In this document: in pieces, positions 1 through 9,448 of the stretch
How positions within the stretch are numbered: position 1 is the first letter of the stretch
How the letters are laid out: each line of letters starts with the position of its first letter
DNA from: Polaribacter atrinae
GTDB lineage: Bacteria; Bacteroidota; Bacteroidia; Flavobacteriales; Flavobacteriaceae
Direction: 5' to 3'
Length of the DNA: 64,000 nt
NCBI RefSeq assembly: GCF_038023995.1
Contig: NZ_CP150660.1
Location: forward strand, 2,974,501 to 3,038,500
Notes under the pieces: generated by a model
Told to the model about the DNA's origin: nothing
Seen by the model: the letters and a program-made list of their open reading frames with translations, nothing else
Database searches by the model: none
Program-made: the position numbers and the translations under genes

Positions 1-446
1 TGGGCATTCAAAAGGGAAATCTGATAATTGAATAGCTGCTGATGCTGCTAAACCTGCTAATGCATCTGGCATAACGTCTTCATCATTAGACATTAATTGG
101 ATCATTACTTGTACTTCTGCGTGATAATCTTTTGGAAATAATGGACGTAAAACACGGTCTACAAGACGCATTGTTAATACTTCACCATCACTTGGTCTTG
201 CTTCTCTTTTAAAGAAACCTCCAGGATAACGACCTGCAGCCGCAAATTTTTCTCTATAATCTACTGTAAGTGGTAAAAAATCAACGTCACTTTGTTTGTA
301 GTTAGAAACTACAGTACATAATAACATTGCTTTTCCCATTTGAACAACAACTGAACCGTGCGCTTGTTTCGCTAATTTACCGGTTTCTAATGAGATGGTT
401 CTTCCGTCTCCAAGGTCTATTACCTCTCTAAATACTTTTGGAATCA
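1..446 (-). CDS. pnp: Polyribonucleotide nucleotidyltransferase (PNPase), N-terminal part
   Basis: This is the start of PNPase, the phosphorolytic 3'-5' exoribonuclease of the RNA degradosome. The translation begins [20 protein letters not shown] and contains the first RNase PH-like domain with the family-typical stretches [18 protein letters not shown] and [14 protein letters not shown]. The gene runs off the window at base 1, so about 148 codons are visible and the second RNase PH, KH and S1 domains lie outside. The ATG at 446 is the natural start because the peptide matches the family N-terminus. It lies downstream of rpsO on the same strand, the usual bacterial rpsO-pnp order, with a terminator-like hairpin between them. 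Confidence 0.95.
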
Positions 447-703
447 TAAATTTTAATTCTAAATTTTTAATTTGTTTGTTGTTGTGTTGTTGTACGTTGT
501 TGCAATGGAAATTCAAAAATGCTGTTACTATTTTTGATTTTTTTTCCTGCCTTTGCAGGAATGAGGTCAATCTAATTCAACCTTTTTTATATAGATTCTG
601 TTTGTTAGTCAGAATTTAATACTTTTTTCATCCTCGTTTTTACGAGAATAACCTTTTACTATTTTTAAAGCAATTCTAAAGCAATGCTTTAAAATTTAAA
701 AAC

Positions 704-737
704 AAAAAAGAGGAACATTTATAGCCCCTCTTTTCTA
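704..737 (-). terminator. Intrinsic terminator after rpsO
   Basis: Stem AGAGG/CCTCT with a short AT-rich loop, followed on the minus strand by a T-run. It begins a few bases past the rpsO stop codon and would partly uncouple rpsO from pnp. Confidence 0.7.
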
Positions 738-743
738 TAAGAA

Positions 744-1013
744 TTATTTTCTAATTCCTAATTCTGCAATAATTGCACGATATCTTAAAATATCAGATTT
801 TTTTAGATAATCTAATAAACTTCTACGCTTACCTACTAACATTACTAATGAACGCTCTGTGTTGTAATCTTTACGATTATTTTTTAAGTGCCCAGTTAAG
901 TGGTTAATTCTGTGTGTAAACAATGCAATTTGACCTTCTGAAGAACCAGTATCGTTTTTTCCTTTACCGTGTTTTTCGAAGATGCTTTCTTTTACTTCTT
1001 TAGTTAAATACAT
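744..1013 (-). CDS. rpsO: 30S ribosomal protein S15
   Basis: An 89-residue protein, the normal length for S15, which binds the central domain of 16S rRNA early in 30S assembly. Family-typical stretches are visible: TGSSEGQIALFTHRINHLTGHL, seen here as separate motifs GSSEGQIA and RINHLTGHLK, and the C-terminal RRSLLDYLKKSDILRYRAII. It sits upstream of pnp on the minus strand, the conserved bacterial order. A TAnnTTTG box lies about 55 bp upstream. Confidence 0.97.
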   Translation of the reverse strand: MYLTKEVKESIFEKHGKGKNDTGSSEGQIALFTHRINHLTGHLKNNRKDYNTERSLVMLVGKRRSLLDYLKKSDILRYRAIIAELGIRK

Positions 1014-1068
1014 TCCAATATTATTTAAATGATTATTATGTATATCAATGATATTTTCATTGAAGCTG

Positions 1069-1076
1069 CAAAGATA
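1069..1076 (-). promoter_or_regulatory. Probable -7 promoter box of rpsO
   Basis: On the minus strand the sequence reads TATCTTTG, matching the Bacteroidota -7 consensus TAnnTTTG, 55 bp before the rpsO ATG. No clear TTG -33 element is found at the usual distance, so the assignment is tentative. Confidence 0.45.
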
Positions 1077-1151
1077 TGATTATTTTTTTAATTGGAGATA
1101 GGAAAATATACACATTATTTAGCTCTTTGTAAGATACATCGTAATCTGTTT

Positions 1152-1191
1152 AAGGGTTTAAAATCAGTAGATTAATTGTTTTTAAACCCTT
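1152..1191 (-). terminator. Stem-loop downstream of accD
   Basis: Arms AAGGGTTTAAAA and TTTTTAAACCCTT face each other about 17 bp past the accD stop. There is no strong T-run after the stem, so it may end transcription weakly or only protect the 3' end. Confidence 0.5.
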
Positions 1192-1208
1192 TGTAAGGAT
1201 ATTTTAAA

Positions 1209-2066
1209 TTATGCTCTAACAGGTATGTTTTGTATTAAATCAATATACAAATTAATCTGTTTTTTTAAATTTTTACGTTCGTAAATTGCATCTAAGAAAC
1301 CATGTTCTAAAACAAATTCAGATTTTTGAAAACCTTCTGGTAAGTCTTTACCTGTAGTGTCTTTTACAACTCTTGGTCCTGCAAATGCTATTAATGCATT
1401 TGGTTCTGCAATATTAATATCGCCTAGCATGGCATAAGATGCAGTGGTACCACCTGTTGTAGGATCTGTACATAAAGAAATATACGGAATGTTAACTTCT
1501 GCTAATTGTGCTAATTTTGCAGATGTTTTTACCAATTGCATTAAAGATAAAGAAGCTTCCATCATTCTTGCTCCTCCAGATTTAGAGATCATTAAAAAAG
1601 GAATCTTATTTTTAATAGAGTAATCGATAGCTCGTGCTATTTTTTCTCCAACTACAGATCCCATAGATCCACCTATAAAAGCAAAATCCATCGCTGCAAT
1701 TACAATCTCTTTTCCTAAAGACAACCCAACAGCTGTTCTTACAGCATCGTTTAATTTAGTTTTTTCTTGTGCAGCCTTTAATCTATCTGGATATTTTTTT
1801 GTGTCTTCGAATTTTAAAGGATCTTTAGAGGTTAAAGTTGCATCTAACTCTTTAAACTTGTTTTCATCAAAAAATAATTCGAAATATTCTTTACTACCTA
1901 TTCTTACGTGATATCCATCTTCTGGACTTACATATAAGTTTCTTTTTAATTCTTCTGTATCTATTATTTTTCCACTAGGTGTTTTGTACCATAACCCTTT
2001 TGGAGTGTCTTTTTTATCTTCTGTAGAAGTCTGTATTCCTTTATCCGTTCTTTTAAACCAAGCCAT
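1209..2066 (-). CDS. accD: Acetyl-CoA carboxylase carboxyltransferase beta subunit, without zinc finger
   Basis: 285 residues. AccD pairs with AccA to move the carboxyl group from carboxybiotin to acetyl-CoA, the first step of fatty-acid synthesis. The crotonase-like core is clear: [45 protein letters not shown] and [12 protein letters not shown]. The N-terminal region, where E. coli AccD has a four-cysteine zinc ribbon, contains no cysteine here; the equivalent segment is [11 protein letters not shown]. The only cysteine is in [10 protein letters not shown]. To my knowledge this loss also occurs in other Flavobacteriaceae, so it is a lineage trait and not damage. Confidence 0.95.
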   Translation of the reverse strand: MAWFKRTDKGIQTSTEDKKDTPKGLWYKTPSGKIIDTEELKRNLYVSPEDGYHVRIGSKEYFELFFDENKFKELDATLTSKDPLKFEDTKKYPDRLKAAQEKTKLNDAVRTAVGLSLGKEIVIAAMDFAFIGGSMGSVVGEKIARAIDYSIKNKIPFLMISKSGGARMMEASLSLMQLVKTSAKLAQLAEVNIPYISLCTDPTTGGTTASYAMLGDINIAEPNALIAFAGPRVVKDTTGKDLPEGFQKSEFVLEHGFLDAIYERKNLKKQINLYIDLIQNIPVRA

Positions 2067-2172
2067 ACTAGTTGTTTTGTTTTAGGTTATTTCTAAATTT
2101 ATGTAAATAAAATTAGAACCGCAAATGTAAAAGTTTTTTCTTAAAAGTATCCTTTTTGATCTCTAAACTCAT

Positions 2173-2209
2173 AAAAAAAGCACTTTGATTTTAATCAAAG
2201 TGCTTTTTA
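2173..2209 (-). terminator. Intrinsic terminator of fbaA (bidirectional form)
   Basis: Perfect stem AAAGCACTTTGATT/AATCAAAGTGCTTT with A- and T-runs on both sides, 22 bp past the fbaA stop. It separates fbaA from accD. Confidence 0.9.
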
Positions 2210-2230
2210 AAAGTATTTTAAAGATAACTC

Positions 2231-3298
2231 TTATAAAGTATCTACGTTGTTTAAGTCAGAAAATGCTTGTTTTAAACGTGTAATGAAAGTAGCTTCACCT
2301 TCACGTAACCATTTTCTTGGGTCGTAATATTTTTTGTTTGGAGATTCAGGTCCATCAGGGCTTCCAATTTGAGATTTTAAGTAATCTGCTTTTTCTCCCA
2401 TGTAATCTCTAATTCCGCTCATAAAAGCATATTGCATATCAGTATCAATGTTCATTTTAATAACACCGTAACCAATAGCTTCTCTAATTTCTTCTAATGT
2501 AGAACCAGATCCTCCATGAAATACAAAATCGATATGATTTTCTTCAACACCATATTTCTTAGTAATAAATTCTTGAGAATTTTTTAAGATTTTTGGAGTT
2601 AACTTTACGTTTCCTGGTTTATAAACACCATGTACGTTTCCAAAAGCTGCAGCTATTGTAAATTTATCACTTACTTTAGAAAGTTCTTCATAAGCATAAG
2701 CAACTTCTTCTGGTTGTGTGTATAATTTAGACTCATCAACATCACTATTGTCAACACCATCTTCTTCACCACCTGTAATACCTAATTCAATTTCTAAAGT
2801 CATACCCATTTTACTCATACGAGCTAAATATGTTTTACAAATTTCAATGTTTTCTTCTAAAGGCTCTTCAGATAAATCAATCATGTGAGAGCTATAAAGA
2901 GGTTTACCAGTTTCTTCAAAATGTTTTTCTGAAGCATCTAATAATCCGTCTATCCAAGGTAATAATTTTTTAGCACAGTGGTCTGTATGTAAAATAACAG
3001 GAACTCCATAAGCAACTGCTAATTCATGTACATGTTTTGCTCCTGCGATACCACCTGCAATGGCAGCTTTTTCACCTTCGTTAGATAAACCTTTTCCTGC
3101 GTTAAATTGTGCACCACCGTTAGAAAACTGAATAATTACAGGAGCGTTTAAATCTCTTGCCGTTTCTAAAACACCGTTAATTGTGTTAGATCCAATAACA
3201 TTTACTGCTGGTAAAGCAAATCCTTTTTCTTTTGCAAAATTAAAAATATCTTGAACTTCTGATCCAGTTGCAACACCTGGCTTTATATTATGACTCAT
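2231..3298 (-). CDS. fbaA: Class II fructose-bisphosphate aldolase
   Basis: 355 residues, the length of the E. coli FbaA type. It cleaves or forms fructose-1,6-bisphosphate in glycolysis and gluconeogenesis using a divalent metal. Visible marks are the metal-binding segment VPVILHTDHCAKK, the acidic stretch ELGITGGEEDGVDNSD, the second metal-ligand segment AAFGNVHGVYKPG and the phosphate-binding FVFHGGSGS. The start MSHNIKPGV fits the family. It is transcribed alone, with a strong terminator after it. A possible TAnnTTTG box (TACTTTTG on the minus strand) lies 31 bp upstream. Confidence 0.97.
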   Translation of the reverse strand: MSHNIKPGVATGSEVQDIFNFAKEKGFALPAVNVIGSNTINGVLETARDLNAPVIIQFSNGGAQFNAGKGLSNEGEKAAIAGGIAGAKHVHELAVAYGVPVILHTDHCAKKLLPWIDGLLDASEKHFEETGKPLYSSHMIDLSEEPLEENIEICKTYLARMSKMGMTLEIELGITGGEEDGVDNSDVDESKLYTQPEEVAYAYEELSKVSDKFTIAAAFGNVHGVYKPGNVKLTPKILKNSQEFITKKYGVEENHIDFVFHGGSGSTLEEIREAIGYGVIKMNIDTDMQYAFMSGIRDYMGEKADYLKSQIGSPDGPESPNKKYYDPRKWLREGEATFITRLKQAFSDLNNVDTL

Positions 3299-3397
3299 GT
3301 TTGTTTATTTTAATCATTAATTACTCCTCAAAAGTACTAAAAATACGGCTGAATGTAAGCATAAAATAACGAAAACGTTATAGGTTTTATTCCTGAT

Positions 3398-5911
3398 TTA
3401 GAAGGGGTAGTTAATACCTATATTGTATACAGCATTGGCAAAGTTGTAGTTTTTAAACCATTTATTGCCATTTAAATATGGCTCGTATGTTTTAAAGCCA
3501 ACATCTAAACGTAAAATTAAAAAACTAAAATCTAACCTTGCTCCAAAACCAGAACCTACGGCAATATCTTCTAGTGATGATAAATTATTAAATTTTGATT
3601 CTTCGTCAACAAAATCAGAACCGGTTATGTCCCAAATGTTTCCAGCGTCAATAAATAATGCTCCTTTTAATTTGCTAACTACATCAAATCTGTATTCTGC
3701 ACTGGTTAAAAATTTAAGGCTTCCTACATTAAATTCTAGCCCTGTGTTTCTGCTTCCTGGACCTAGTTCATAGGTTTGCCATGCTCTAATATCATTAGAG
3801 CCCCCTGCAAAATAACTTTTTGTAAAAGGTATGTCTGAATTATCGTAAGGAATTATTGCTCCTAAAAAAGTTCTAATTCCAAAAACAGAGTTACCGCCTA
3901 GATCCCAAAATTTCTTGTATTCTAAATCTGTTTTAAAATATTGTGCTAGAGGTATATCTGCAAGTGTTTTTTTGTTATTTACATTTGTTTTGTTAGATAA
4001 TAAACCTAAAGCATTGCCAGAATTTGCAAGTCTTATTTTAAAGAATGAGAAATTATTATCACTAAAATTTGATTGGTTATTGTAGGTATATGTGTAAGCT
4101 AAAACAGGTATTAAAAAATCTGATGTTACTATATTATACCTATTTAAAATATTTAAAGCAGTATTGTATTCGTCTGAATTGGTGGCTTTAAAGCTATCAT
4201 CATCAGATACTTTTTTCATGAAAGCGAATGCTTCAGGTACTTGAGTCGCGATATCTGTAGAAAGAGGGTAGTTGGGGTTTGTTGTAATGTTGTTTGCAAT
4301 ATCATAAGCCTCTGCTACTTCATCTAGGTTAGAAAACTCTGAGCTATAAATATCAAAATAACTACTAATGTTTAAGTTTTGTATGTACTGCGTATTCAAA
4401 ACTTCTAATTGAATTGTTTTCTTAGCATTGTACTGCCATTTATAATCAGATAAGAATGTAAATGTTTGCCTATCTAAACCTATGTTTTTTTGAAAGCTAG
4501 ATCCAACAGAGAATAGGGTTCTTGGAGACATTTCTTTAGGAACCAATTTATTTAAACCAAAAGGAGCAAGAAGTCTTGGTATTTCTAAAGAAGCATCTGC
4601 TCCAATTTCCCAACCAGGACCACTGTTTGAATTAAAATATGAGCCTAAAAAAGATAGTTTTAATAATTCTGCACCTCTAAAGGCATTTCTATTGGTGATA
4701 GAAAATTTAGCAGAAGAACCAATATTTCTAATATTAGAATGTGTTATTTCTGTTTCTAAACCTAAAGTATATTTTTCTATAGGAGCTAAAAGAATATCCA
4801 TTCTAAGTTCATCATCTGTACCCGAAATTTGATTAAATTCTATTTTTGTAGATTTAAAATTTTTAAGAGACTTTAAATCATTTCTTGTTAAATTCCTTAA
4901 AGTATCTTTATAGATACTACCTGGTTTTAAAAATATTGACTGCGATAAGTATTTTGGATTGTATTTAATTTTTCGGTGAGCTAAAAAATTAATTCCATCA
5001 TACTTTAAAGTGTCTAATGGTGTTTCTCCTTTTCTTGTAAAAGAATAATCTGTAGTAACATTTACTTCAGTCACCTTTTGTACTTTATAAGGTGAGTTTA
5101 CGTAAATTCCGTTTGTTTCTTTTAATCTGTTTCCAGAAATTAAGAAATCTACATTGGTTTTATAATCCGTTCTTGTAGAGTCTAAATAAAAACCTAGAGC
5201 AGATTCTGTAAAATTATAAATACCATTGTTTCTAAATAGTTTTAAAACTCTACTTGCTTCATTTCTAAAAGTTTTATCGTTGTATTGATTTCCTGTTTTT
5301 AAGAGTGATGGTGTGCTAGAGCTTTTATAAATTGAATCTAAGACTAATGACTCTATTTTGAAATTAATAGTATCTAAAAGAGTTGGCTTCCCCTTACTTA
5401 TTCTATACGATACGGTGGCTTTTTTGCTAATTGAATCTCTATTTATATCTGATGTTACTATCGATTTAAAATAACCTTGATTTTTGTAATAAGTTAATAG
5501 ATTTTTTTCTGTGTTTTTTACTTTTCCCTCACTAACAATAACAGGTCCTTGGTAATTTAAAAACCATTTATTTAAACCAATAAAAGTTTTTGCGTATGCA
5601 ATACTTTGTTTTTCTGAAAAAACATTTTTAATAAAGTTGTAAGAACGAGGATTTTTTTCTCCCCATTTAGAAGGTGTTTTAGGGTTGTTTGGGTTACCTA
5701 TATTATGAAAATATAAACCAACAGGTAAGTTTAAGAACTTTGGGTTTGGTTTTTGTAGAATGTATTTTTGGATATCACTACTCTTATTTTTTACACTATC
5801 TACATAAATATAATTTTGAGTAAGCATGTTTTTACCTTCCGCAACATGCTTTGTAGAATTACATGAAACTAAAAGGAGTAAGAATAAAAATGATAAAGAA
5901 AGTTTTTTCAT
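3398..5911 (-). CDS. tamL: TamL-type BamA/TamA-family outer membrane lipoprotein
   Basis: 837 residues from the ATG at 5911. An upstream in-frame ATG at 5977 exists, but the 5911 start places a lipoprotein signal peptide (MKKLSLSFLFLLLLVSC, lipobox LVSC) at the N-terminus. POTRA-like repeats follow (YRISKGKPTLLDTINF), then a 16-stranded barrel region with the surface-antigen motif SYFAGGSNDIRAWQTYELGPG and a C-terminal strand ending INYPF. In Bacteroidota this lipidated TamA homologue is called TamL and works with TamB in envelope biogenesis. It is divergent from the methyltransferase gene, with about 70 bp between starts. Confidence 0.88.
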   Translation of the reverse strand: MKKLSLSFLFLLLLVSCNSTKHVAEGKNMLTQNYIYVDSVKNKSSDIQKYILQKPNPKFLNLPVGLYFHNIGNPNNPKTPSKWGEKNPRSYNFIKNVFSEKQSIAYAKTFIGLNKWFLNYQGPVIVSEGKVKNTEKNLLTYYKNQGYFKSIVTSDINRDSISKKATVSYRISKGKPTLLDTINFKIESLVLDSIYKSSSTPSLLKTGNQYNDKTFRNEASRVLKLFRNNGIYNFTESALGFYLDSTRTDYKTNVDFLISGNRLKETNGIYVNSPYKVQKVTEVNVTTDYSFTRKGETPLDTLKYDGINFLAHRKIKYNPKYLSQSIFLKPGSIYKDTLRNLTRNDLKSLKNFKSTKIEFNQISGTDDELRMDILLAPIEKYTLGLETEITHSNIRNIGSSAKFSITNRNAFRGAELLKLSFLGSYFNSNSGPGWEIGADASLEIPRLLAPFGLNKLVPKEMSPRTLFSVGSSFQKNIGLDRQTFTFLSDYKWQYNAKKTIQLEVLNTQYIQNLNISSYFDIYSSEFSNLDEVAEAYDIANNITTNPNYPLSTDIATQVPEAFAFMKKVSDDDSFKATNSDEYNTALNILNRYNIVTSDFLIPVLAYTYTYNNQSNFSDNNFSFFKIRLANSGNALGLLSNKTNVNNKKTLADIPLAQYFKTDLEYKKFWDLGGNSVFGIRTFLGAIIPYDNSDIPFTKSYFAGGSNDIRAWQTYELGPGSRNTGLEFNVGSLKFLTSAEYRFDVVSKLKGALFIDAGNIWDITGSDFVDEESKFNNLSSLEDIAVGSGFGARLDFSFLILRLDVGFKTYEPYLNGNKWFKNYNFANAVYNIGINYPF

Positions 5912-5980
5912 TAATTTAGCAGTGCTATCAAATTCAAAAATAGTATTTTTCGGCGGTTTATATCCAATTACAATCAATTA

Positions 5981-6712
5981 ATGAGTATCTCAAAAAATCA
6001 ATTTAAATTAATAACAAGTTTATCTCAAAAAAAGTATAGACAAAAGCATAAATTATTTATAGCGGAAGGTATAAAAGTTGTGCAAGAAATCTTAAACTCT
6101 TCATTTGAACTTGAAACCCTTTTTTGTACGGATGATTTCTCTTCGGATGTTTCAGAAGAAAAAATAGTTCGTGTATCTGAAGCTGACTTAAAGAAAATTA
6201 GCAATTTAAAAACGCCAAATAAGGCTTTAGGTATCTTTAAAATCCCTGAAAATAAACGGGATGTAAATAAAGGTTTAACGGTGGCTTTAGATGCTATAAA
6301 TGATCCGGGTAACTTAGGTACTATTATTCGATTATGTGATTGGTTTGGTGTATCTGAATTAATTTGTTCTACAGATACGGTAGATTGTTACAACCAGAAA
6401 GTAGTGCAAGCAAGTATGGGGTCTTTAACTAGGGTATCTATCCGTTATGTAGATTTGTTTAAATACTTAGAAGAGACCCCAAAGCCAACCTTTATAGCAG
6501 ATATGGATGGTGAAAATGTTTATAAAACAAGTTTGCCAGAACAAGGTATTTTAATAATGGGAAATGAAGCAAATGGTGTTTCTGATGAAATAAAAAATTT
6601 AATTACTCATAAAATTTCTATTCCAAGGTTTGGAGAAACTCAAGAAACTGAAAGTCTGAATGTAGCTACAGCTACTGCAATTTTGTTGAGTGAATTTAAA
6701 AGAAGTTATTAG
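5981..6712 (+). CDS. SpoU/TrmH-family 2'-O-ribose RNA methyltransferase
   Basis: 243 residues with an N-terminal substrate-binding region and a C-terminal SPOUT domain. The SPOUT motifs are all present: NDPGNLGTIIRLCDWFG (motif 1), LIMGNEANGVSDEI (motif 2) and SIPRFGETQETESLNVATA (motif 3). It transfers methyl from SAM to a 2'-OH of rRNA or tRNA. The length and the form of motif 3 point to an RlmB/TsnR-like rRNA enzyme, but the target base cannot be read from sequence. Confidence 0.9.
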   Translation: MSISKNQFKLITSLSQKKYRQKHKLFIAEGIKVVQEILNSSFELETLFCTDDFSSDVSEEKIVRVSEADLKKISNLKTPNKALGIFKIPENKRDVNKGLTVALDAINDPGNLGTIIRLCDWFGVSELICSTDTVDCYNQKVVQASMGSLTRVSIRYVDLFKYLEETPKPTFIADMDGENVYKTSLPEQGILIMGNEANGVSDEIKNLITHKISIPRFGETQETESLNVATATAILLSEFKRSY

Positions 6713-6782
6713 TTGTAGTTATTTATAGTAAAGGAGCTAAATATGTTCCTTTATATCTTTTTAGAGTACAATTAACCAATAG

Positions 6783-7493
6783 CTACTCAAAAGCTAAACT
6801 TAGAAAAACACCACGAGTCCCCATATAATTTACAGGCGCTGTCCAAGGGCTTGTACCACTACTAGGATTGTCATATTTAATTTCACTAGGTAATGCAAAT
6901 ATTCCTCGTATAGATGGAGAAAATTTAAAATAGTATAAGTAAATATCAATTCCAACTCCTACTTCATACATAAAGTTATGAGTTTTCATTCTAAATTGAT
7001 TCGCGAAATTATCATCAGAATTATTTTCATTACTAGAAAAGTTATAGTTGTAAGAAACTCCTCCTAACACATAAGGTCTAATGTTTTTATATCTATCGGT
7101 ACTAAATTTAAAGATTAAAGGGACGTGCAAATAAGTAGAACTTACTTCTCTAACGCTGTCTTGTGGGGTAGAGAGGTGGTTGAAATATAGTTTTTTAGAG
7201 TTGGTCATTAAACCGGGTTCTAAACGTAGGTTAACGTTTTTATGTAAACGTAAATCTGCAATTAAACCAACATTAAAACCGGCAGAAGGTTCTACTGTTA
7301 TGTTTGCATCTGGTACTCCGGATTTGTTATTGTAACTAAACTTAAAATCATTCTGATTTAAACCAAGGTAAAAACCATAATGTATTTTTCTTTGATCAAA
7401 AGTAGGTAGGTATTCTACCTTATCTCTTTGCGCAAAAAAAGCGATGGAAGTTAAAAGGAAAAAACCGAATATTATAAATTTCTTACTCATCAT
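6783..7493 (-). CDS. porT: PorT-family type IX secretion outer membrane protein
   Basis: 236 residues with a signal peptide (FFLLTSIAFFAQRDK) and an eight-stranded beta-barrel pattern. The segments YLPTFDQRKIHYGFYLGLNQ and GVGIDIYLYYFKFSPSIRG match PorT, a component of the type IX secretion system that exports gliding adhesins and enzymes across the outer membrane. Its ATG overlaps the menG stop codon by one base (TAATG), so the two are translationally coupled. Two adjacent ATGs occur (7493 and 7490); either could be used. The menG-porT order is, to my knowledge, conserved in Flavobacteriia. Confidence 0.9.
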   Translation of the reverse strand: MMSKKFIIFGFFLLTSIAFFAQRDKVEYLPTFDQRKIHYGFYLGLNQNDFKFSYNNKSGVPDANITVEPSAGFNVGLIADLRLHKNVNLRLEPGLMTNSKKLYFNHLSTPQDSVREVSSTYLHVPLIFKFSTDRYKNIRPYVLGGVSYNYNFSSNENNSDDNFANQFRMKTHNFMYEVGVGIDIYLYYFKFSPSIRGIFALPSEIKYDNPSSGTSPWTAPVNYMGTRGVFLSLAFE

Positions 7494-8224
7494 TATTTAC
7501 TTGCAGTATAAATTGTAGCAACTCCAAAAGTTACTGGTGTATCTTCTGTATGTGTAAACCCATTTTTTTGTAAAATATTGTTGAAAGCTTCTCCAAAAGG
7601 AAAAGAATTTGCAGATTCTGATAAATAAGAATAGGCCACTTTATCTTTAGAAAATAATTTACCTACAACTGGTAAAAACAAATTAGTGTATAATTTATAA
7701 CCTTGTTTAAATGGAAACTTTGTAGGGTTAGAGGTTTCTAATATAACTAAAACACCAGTTGGTTTTAAAACTCTAGCGATTTCTTTAATACCTTTGTTTA
7801 AATTGGCGAAATTTCTAACACCAAAAGAAACCGTAATTGCATCAAAAGTATTGTCAGGGAAAGGCATTTCTTCAGAATCACCAACAACCATTTCTATTTT
7901 ATCAGATAGATTGGCTTTGGCAATTTTTTGATTTCCTACTTCTAACATTCCTTCAGAAATATCTAAACCTACAATTCTGTCTGGGTTTAAAGCTGCCATC
8001 ATAATAGCTAAATCACCTGTACCTGTAGCGATGTCTAAAATTTGTTTTGGATTGTTTTTCCCAACAATTTTCACCACTTTTTTACGCCATTTAACATCAA
8101 TTCCTAAAGAAATTACTCTGTTTAATCCATCGTAATTTTCAGAAATATTATCAAACATTTGAGCAACTTGCTCTTTTTTTCCAAGTTTAGAATCTTTGTA
8201 AGGGTTTATTTTTTCTGCTGACAT
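7493..8224 (-). CDS. menG: Demethylmenaquinone methyltransferase
   Basis: 243 residues, SAM-dependent class I methyltransferase that makes the last step of menaquinone synthesis. Markers are the UbiE/MenG signatures [19 protein letters not shown] near the N-terminus, the SAM-binding [13 protein letters not shown], and [20 protein letters not shown]. Bacteroidota use menaquinone, so MenG is preferred over the dual-use name UbiE. It ends on the start codon of porT. Confidence 0.95.
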   Translation of the reverse strand: MSAEKINPYKDSKLGKKEQVAQMFDNISENYDGLNRVISLGIDVKWRKKVVKIVGKNNPKQILDIATGTGDLAIMMAALNPDRIVGLDISEGMLEVGNQKIAKANLSDKIEMVVGDSEEMPFPDNTFDAITVSFGVRNFANLNKGIKEIARVLKPTGVLVILETSNPTKFPFKQGYKLYTNLFLPVVGKLFSKDKVAYSYLSESANSFPFGEAFNNILQKNGFTHTEDTPVTFGVATIYTASK

Positions 8225-8364
8225 ATTAAAAATCCCATCTTAATCTTCCTCTATGGAAGAATTAGCAGCATGAGTAACTGTGTTTTAATATTATTTATTT
8301 CCTTGTAACCTTAGGTTTCGTTTTTTGCTTCCGGAAAATATCCGATTGGAAAAAGGAAGTTTTA

Positions 8365-9270
8365 TTATCCGTTAATTGCTACTACCTCGTTAATTTGATT
8401 TGGTAACATTTCTTTTAATAAACTTTCTATTCCGTTTTTTAAAGTAGCGGTAGAAGATGGGCAACCACTGCATGCACCTTGTAGGACTACACGAACTACT
8501 TTGTTTTCTTCATCATAAGAACGGAAAGCTATGTTTCCTCCATCACTTGCAACTGCAGGTTTAATATATTCGTCTAAAATATCTGAAATTTGTGCAGAAA
8601 TTCCTTCTAATTGTACTTGTGGCTCAGCTACTTTATTTTCTGATGTTGATTTTTCTTCTGTAGGTAGCTCTTTAATGATTGTTTTTCCTGAAACTAAATA
8701 TTCACGTATAAAAGTTCTTACTTCTGCGTAAACATCACTCCATTCTACCATGTCGTATTTGGTAACAGAAACATAATTATCAGAAATAAATACCTCTTTT
8801 ACAAAAGGGAAGTTAAAAATAGCTTGTGCTAAAGGTGATGATTTACTTGCTTCATCTATGTTTTTATATTCAACATCTGTTTGTGTTAAAGATTTGCTAC
8901 TTCCAAACTTCATTACAGAAGGGTTTGGGGTAACTTCTGCATATACTTCTATTGCTTCTTTTTTAGAAGCTGGAGATTCGTTTACAACAACACCATCTTC
9001 TTTTAAGTATGCTTCTATTTGTTCTTTAACTTCTTCTTGTACGTCTATCCATTCTAAAATGTCATAACGTTGTACGGCAATAAAGTTTGCGGTAATAAAA
9101 ATCTTTTTTACAAAAGGTAAATAAAATAATTGTTGAGCTAAAGGTGAGTTTTTAGCTTCATCTATATTATTATACTCATAGCTTCCTCCATTTATTAAAA
9201 TTTGATTGGTATTAAATTTTATAATGGTATTATTTGTAGTTTCTTGAATTGTAATTTTTACGTCTTGCAT
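8365..9270 (-). CDS. NifU-like iron-sulfur carrier with two Nfu N-terminal domains
   Basis: 301 residues. Two tandem copies of the Nfu N-terminal domain can be seen: one near residues 8-90 and one near 108-195. They share the pattern SPLAQQLFYLPFVKKIF / SPLAQAIFNFPFVKEVF. A charged linker leads to a C-terminal NifU domain with the cluster-binding motif GACSGCPSS. The protein should carry and deliver an Fe-S cluster to apoproteins. The doubled N-terminal domain is normal for this lineage. Confidence 0.92.
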   Translation of the reverse strand: MQDVKITIQETTNNTIIKFNTNQILINGGSYEYNNIDEAKNSPLAQQLFYLPFVKKIFITANFIAVQRYDILEWIDVQEEVKEQIEAYLKEDGVVVNESPASKKEAIEVYAEVTPNPSVMKFGSSKSLTQTDVEYKNIDEASKSSPLAQAIFNFPFVKEVFISDNYVSVTKYDMVEWSDVYAEVRTFIREYLVSGKTIIKELPTEEKSTSENKVAEPQVQLEGISAQISDILDEYIKPAVASDGGNIAFRSYDEENKVVRVVLQGACSGCPSSTATLKNGIESLLKEMLPNQINEVVAING

Positions 9271-9390
9271 GGTGCTAAAATATTGAATTGCAAAATTAAG
9301 GGAAAAAAGGGAGATAGAATTGTTTTTTGTAAATATCCTACAAGGTTTTAAAATGGCTTGTATTTTTGGTAATTATTGTTTTTATAATCA

Positions 9391-9423
9391 ACAATACCTA
9401 CAAAAAAAACTTGTAGGTATTGT
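9391..9423. terminator. Palindromic hairpin between the porin and NifU-like genes
   Basis: Arms ACAATACCTACAA and TTGTAGGTATTGT around a short A-rich loop, 26 bp past the porin stop. The T-run is inside the loop and not after the stem, so it is a weak terminator candidate for the minus-strand porin gene. Confidence 0.5.
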
Positions 9424-9448
9424 AAAAATAGTTATTTCGATTTTTAAA

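Noticed and set aside
395..619. 74-residue plus-strand reading frame at the pnp start
   Set aside because: Its first part is antisense to pnp and the rest covers the intergenic region; no ribosome-binding or family signal.
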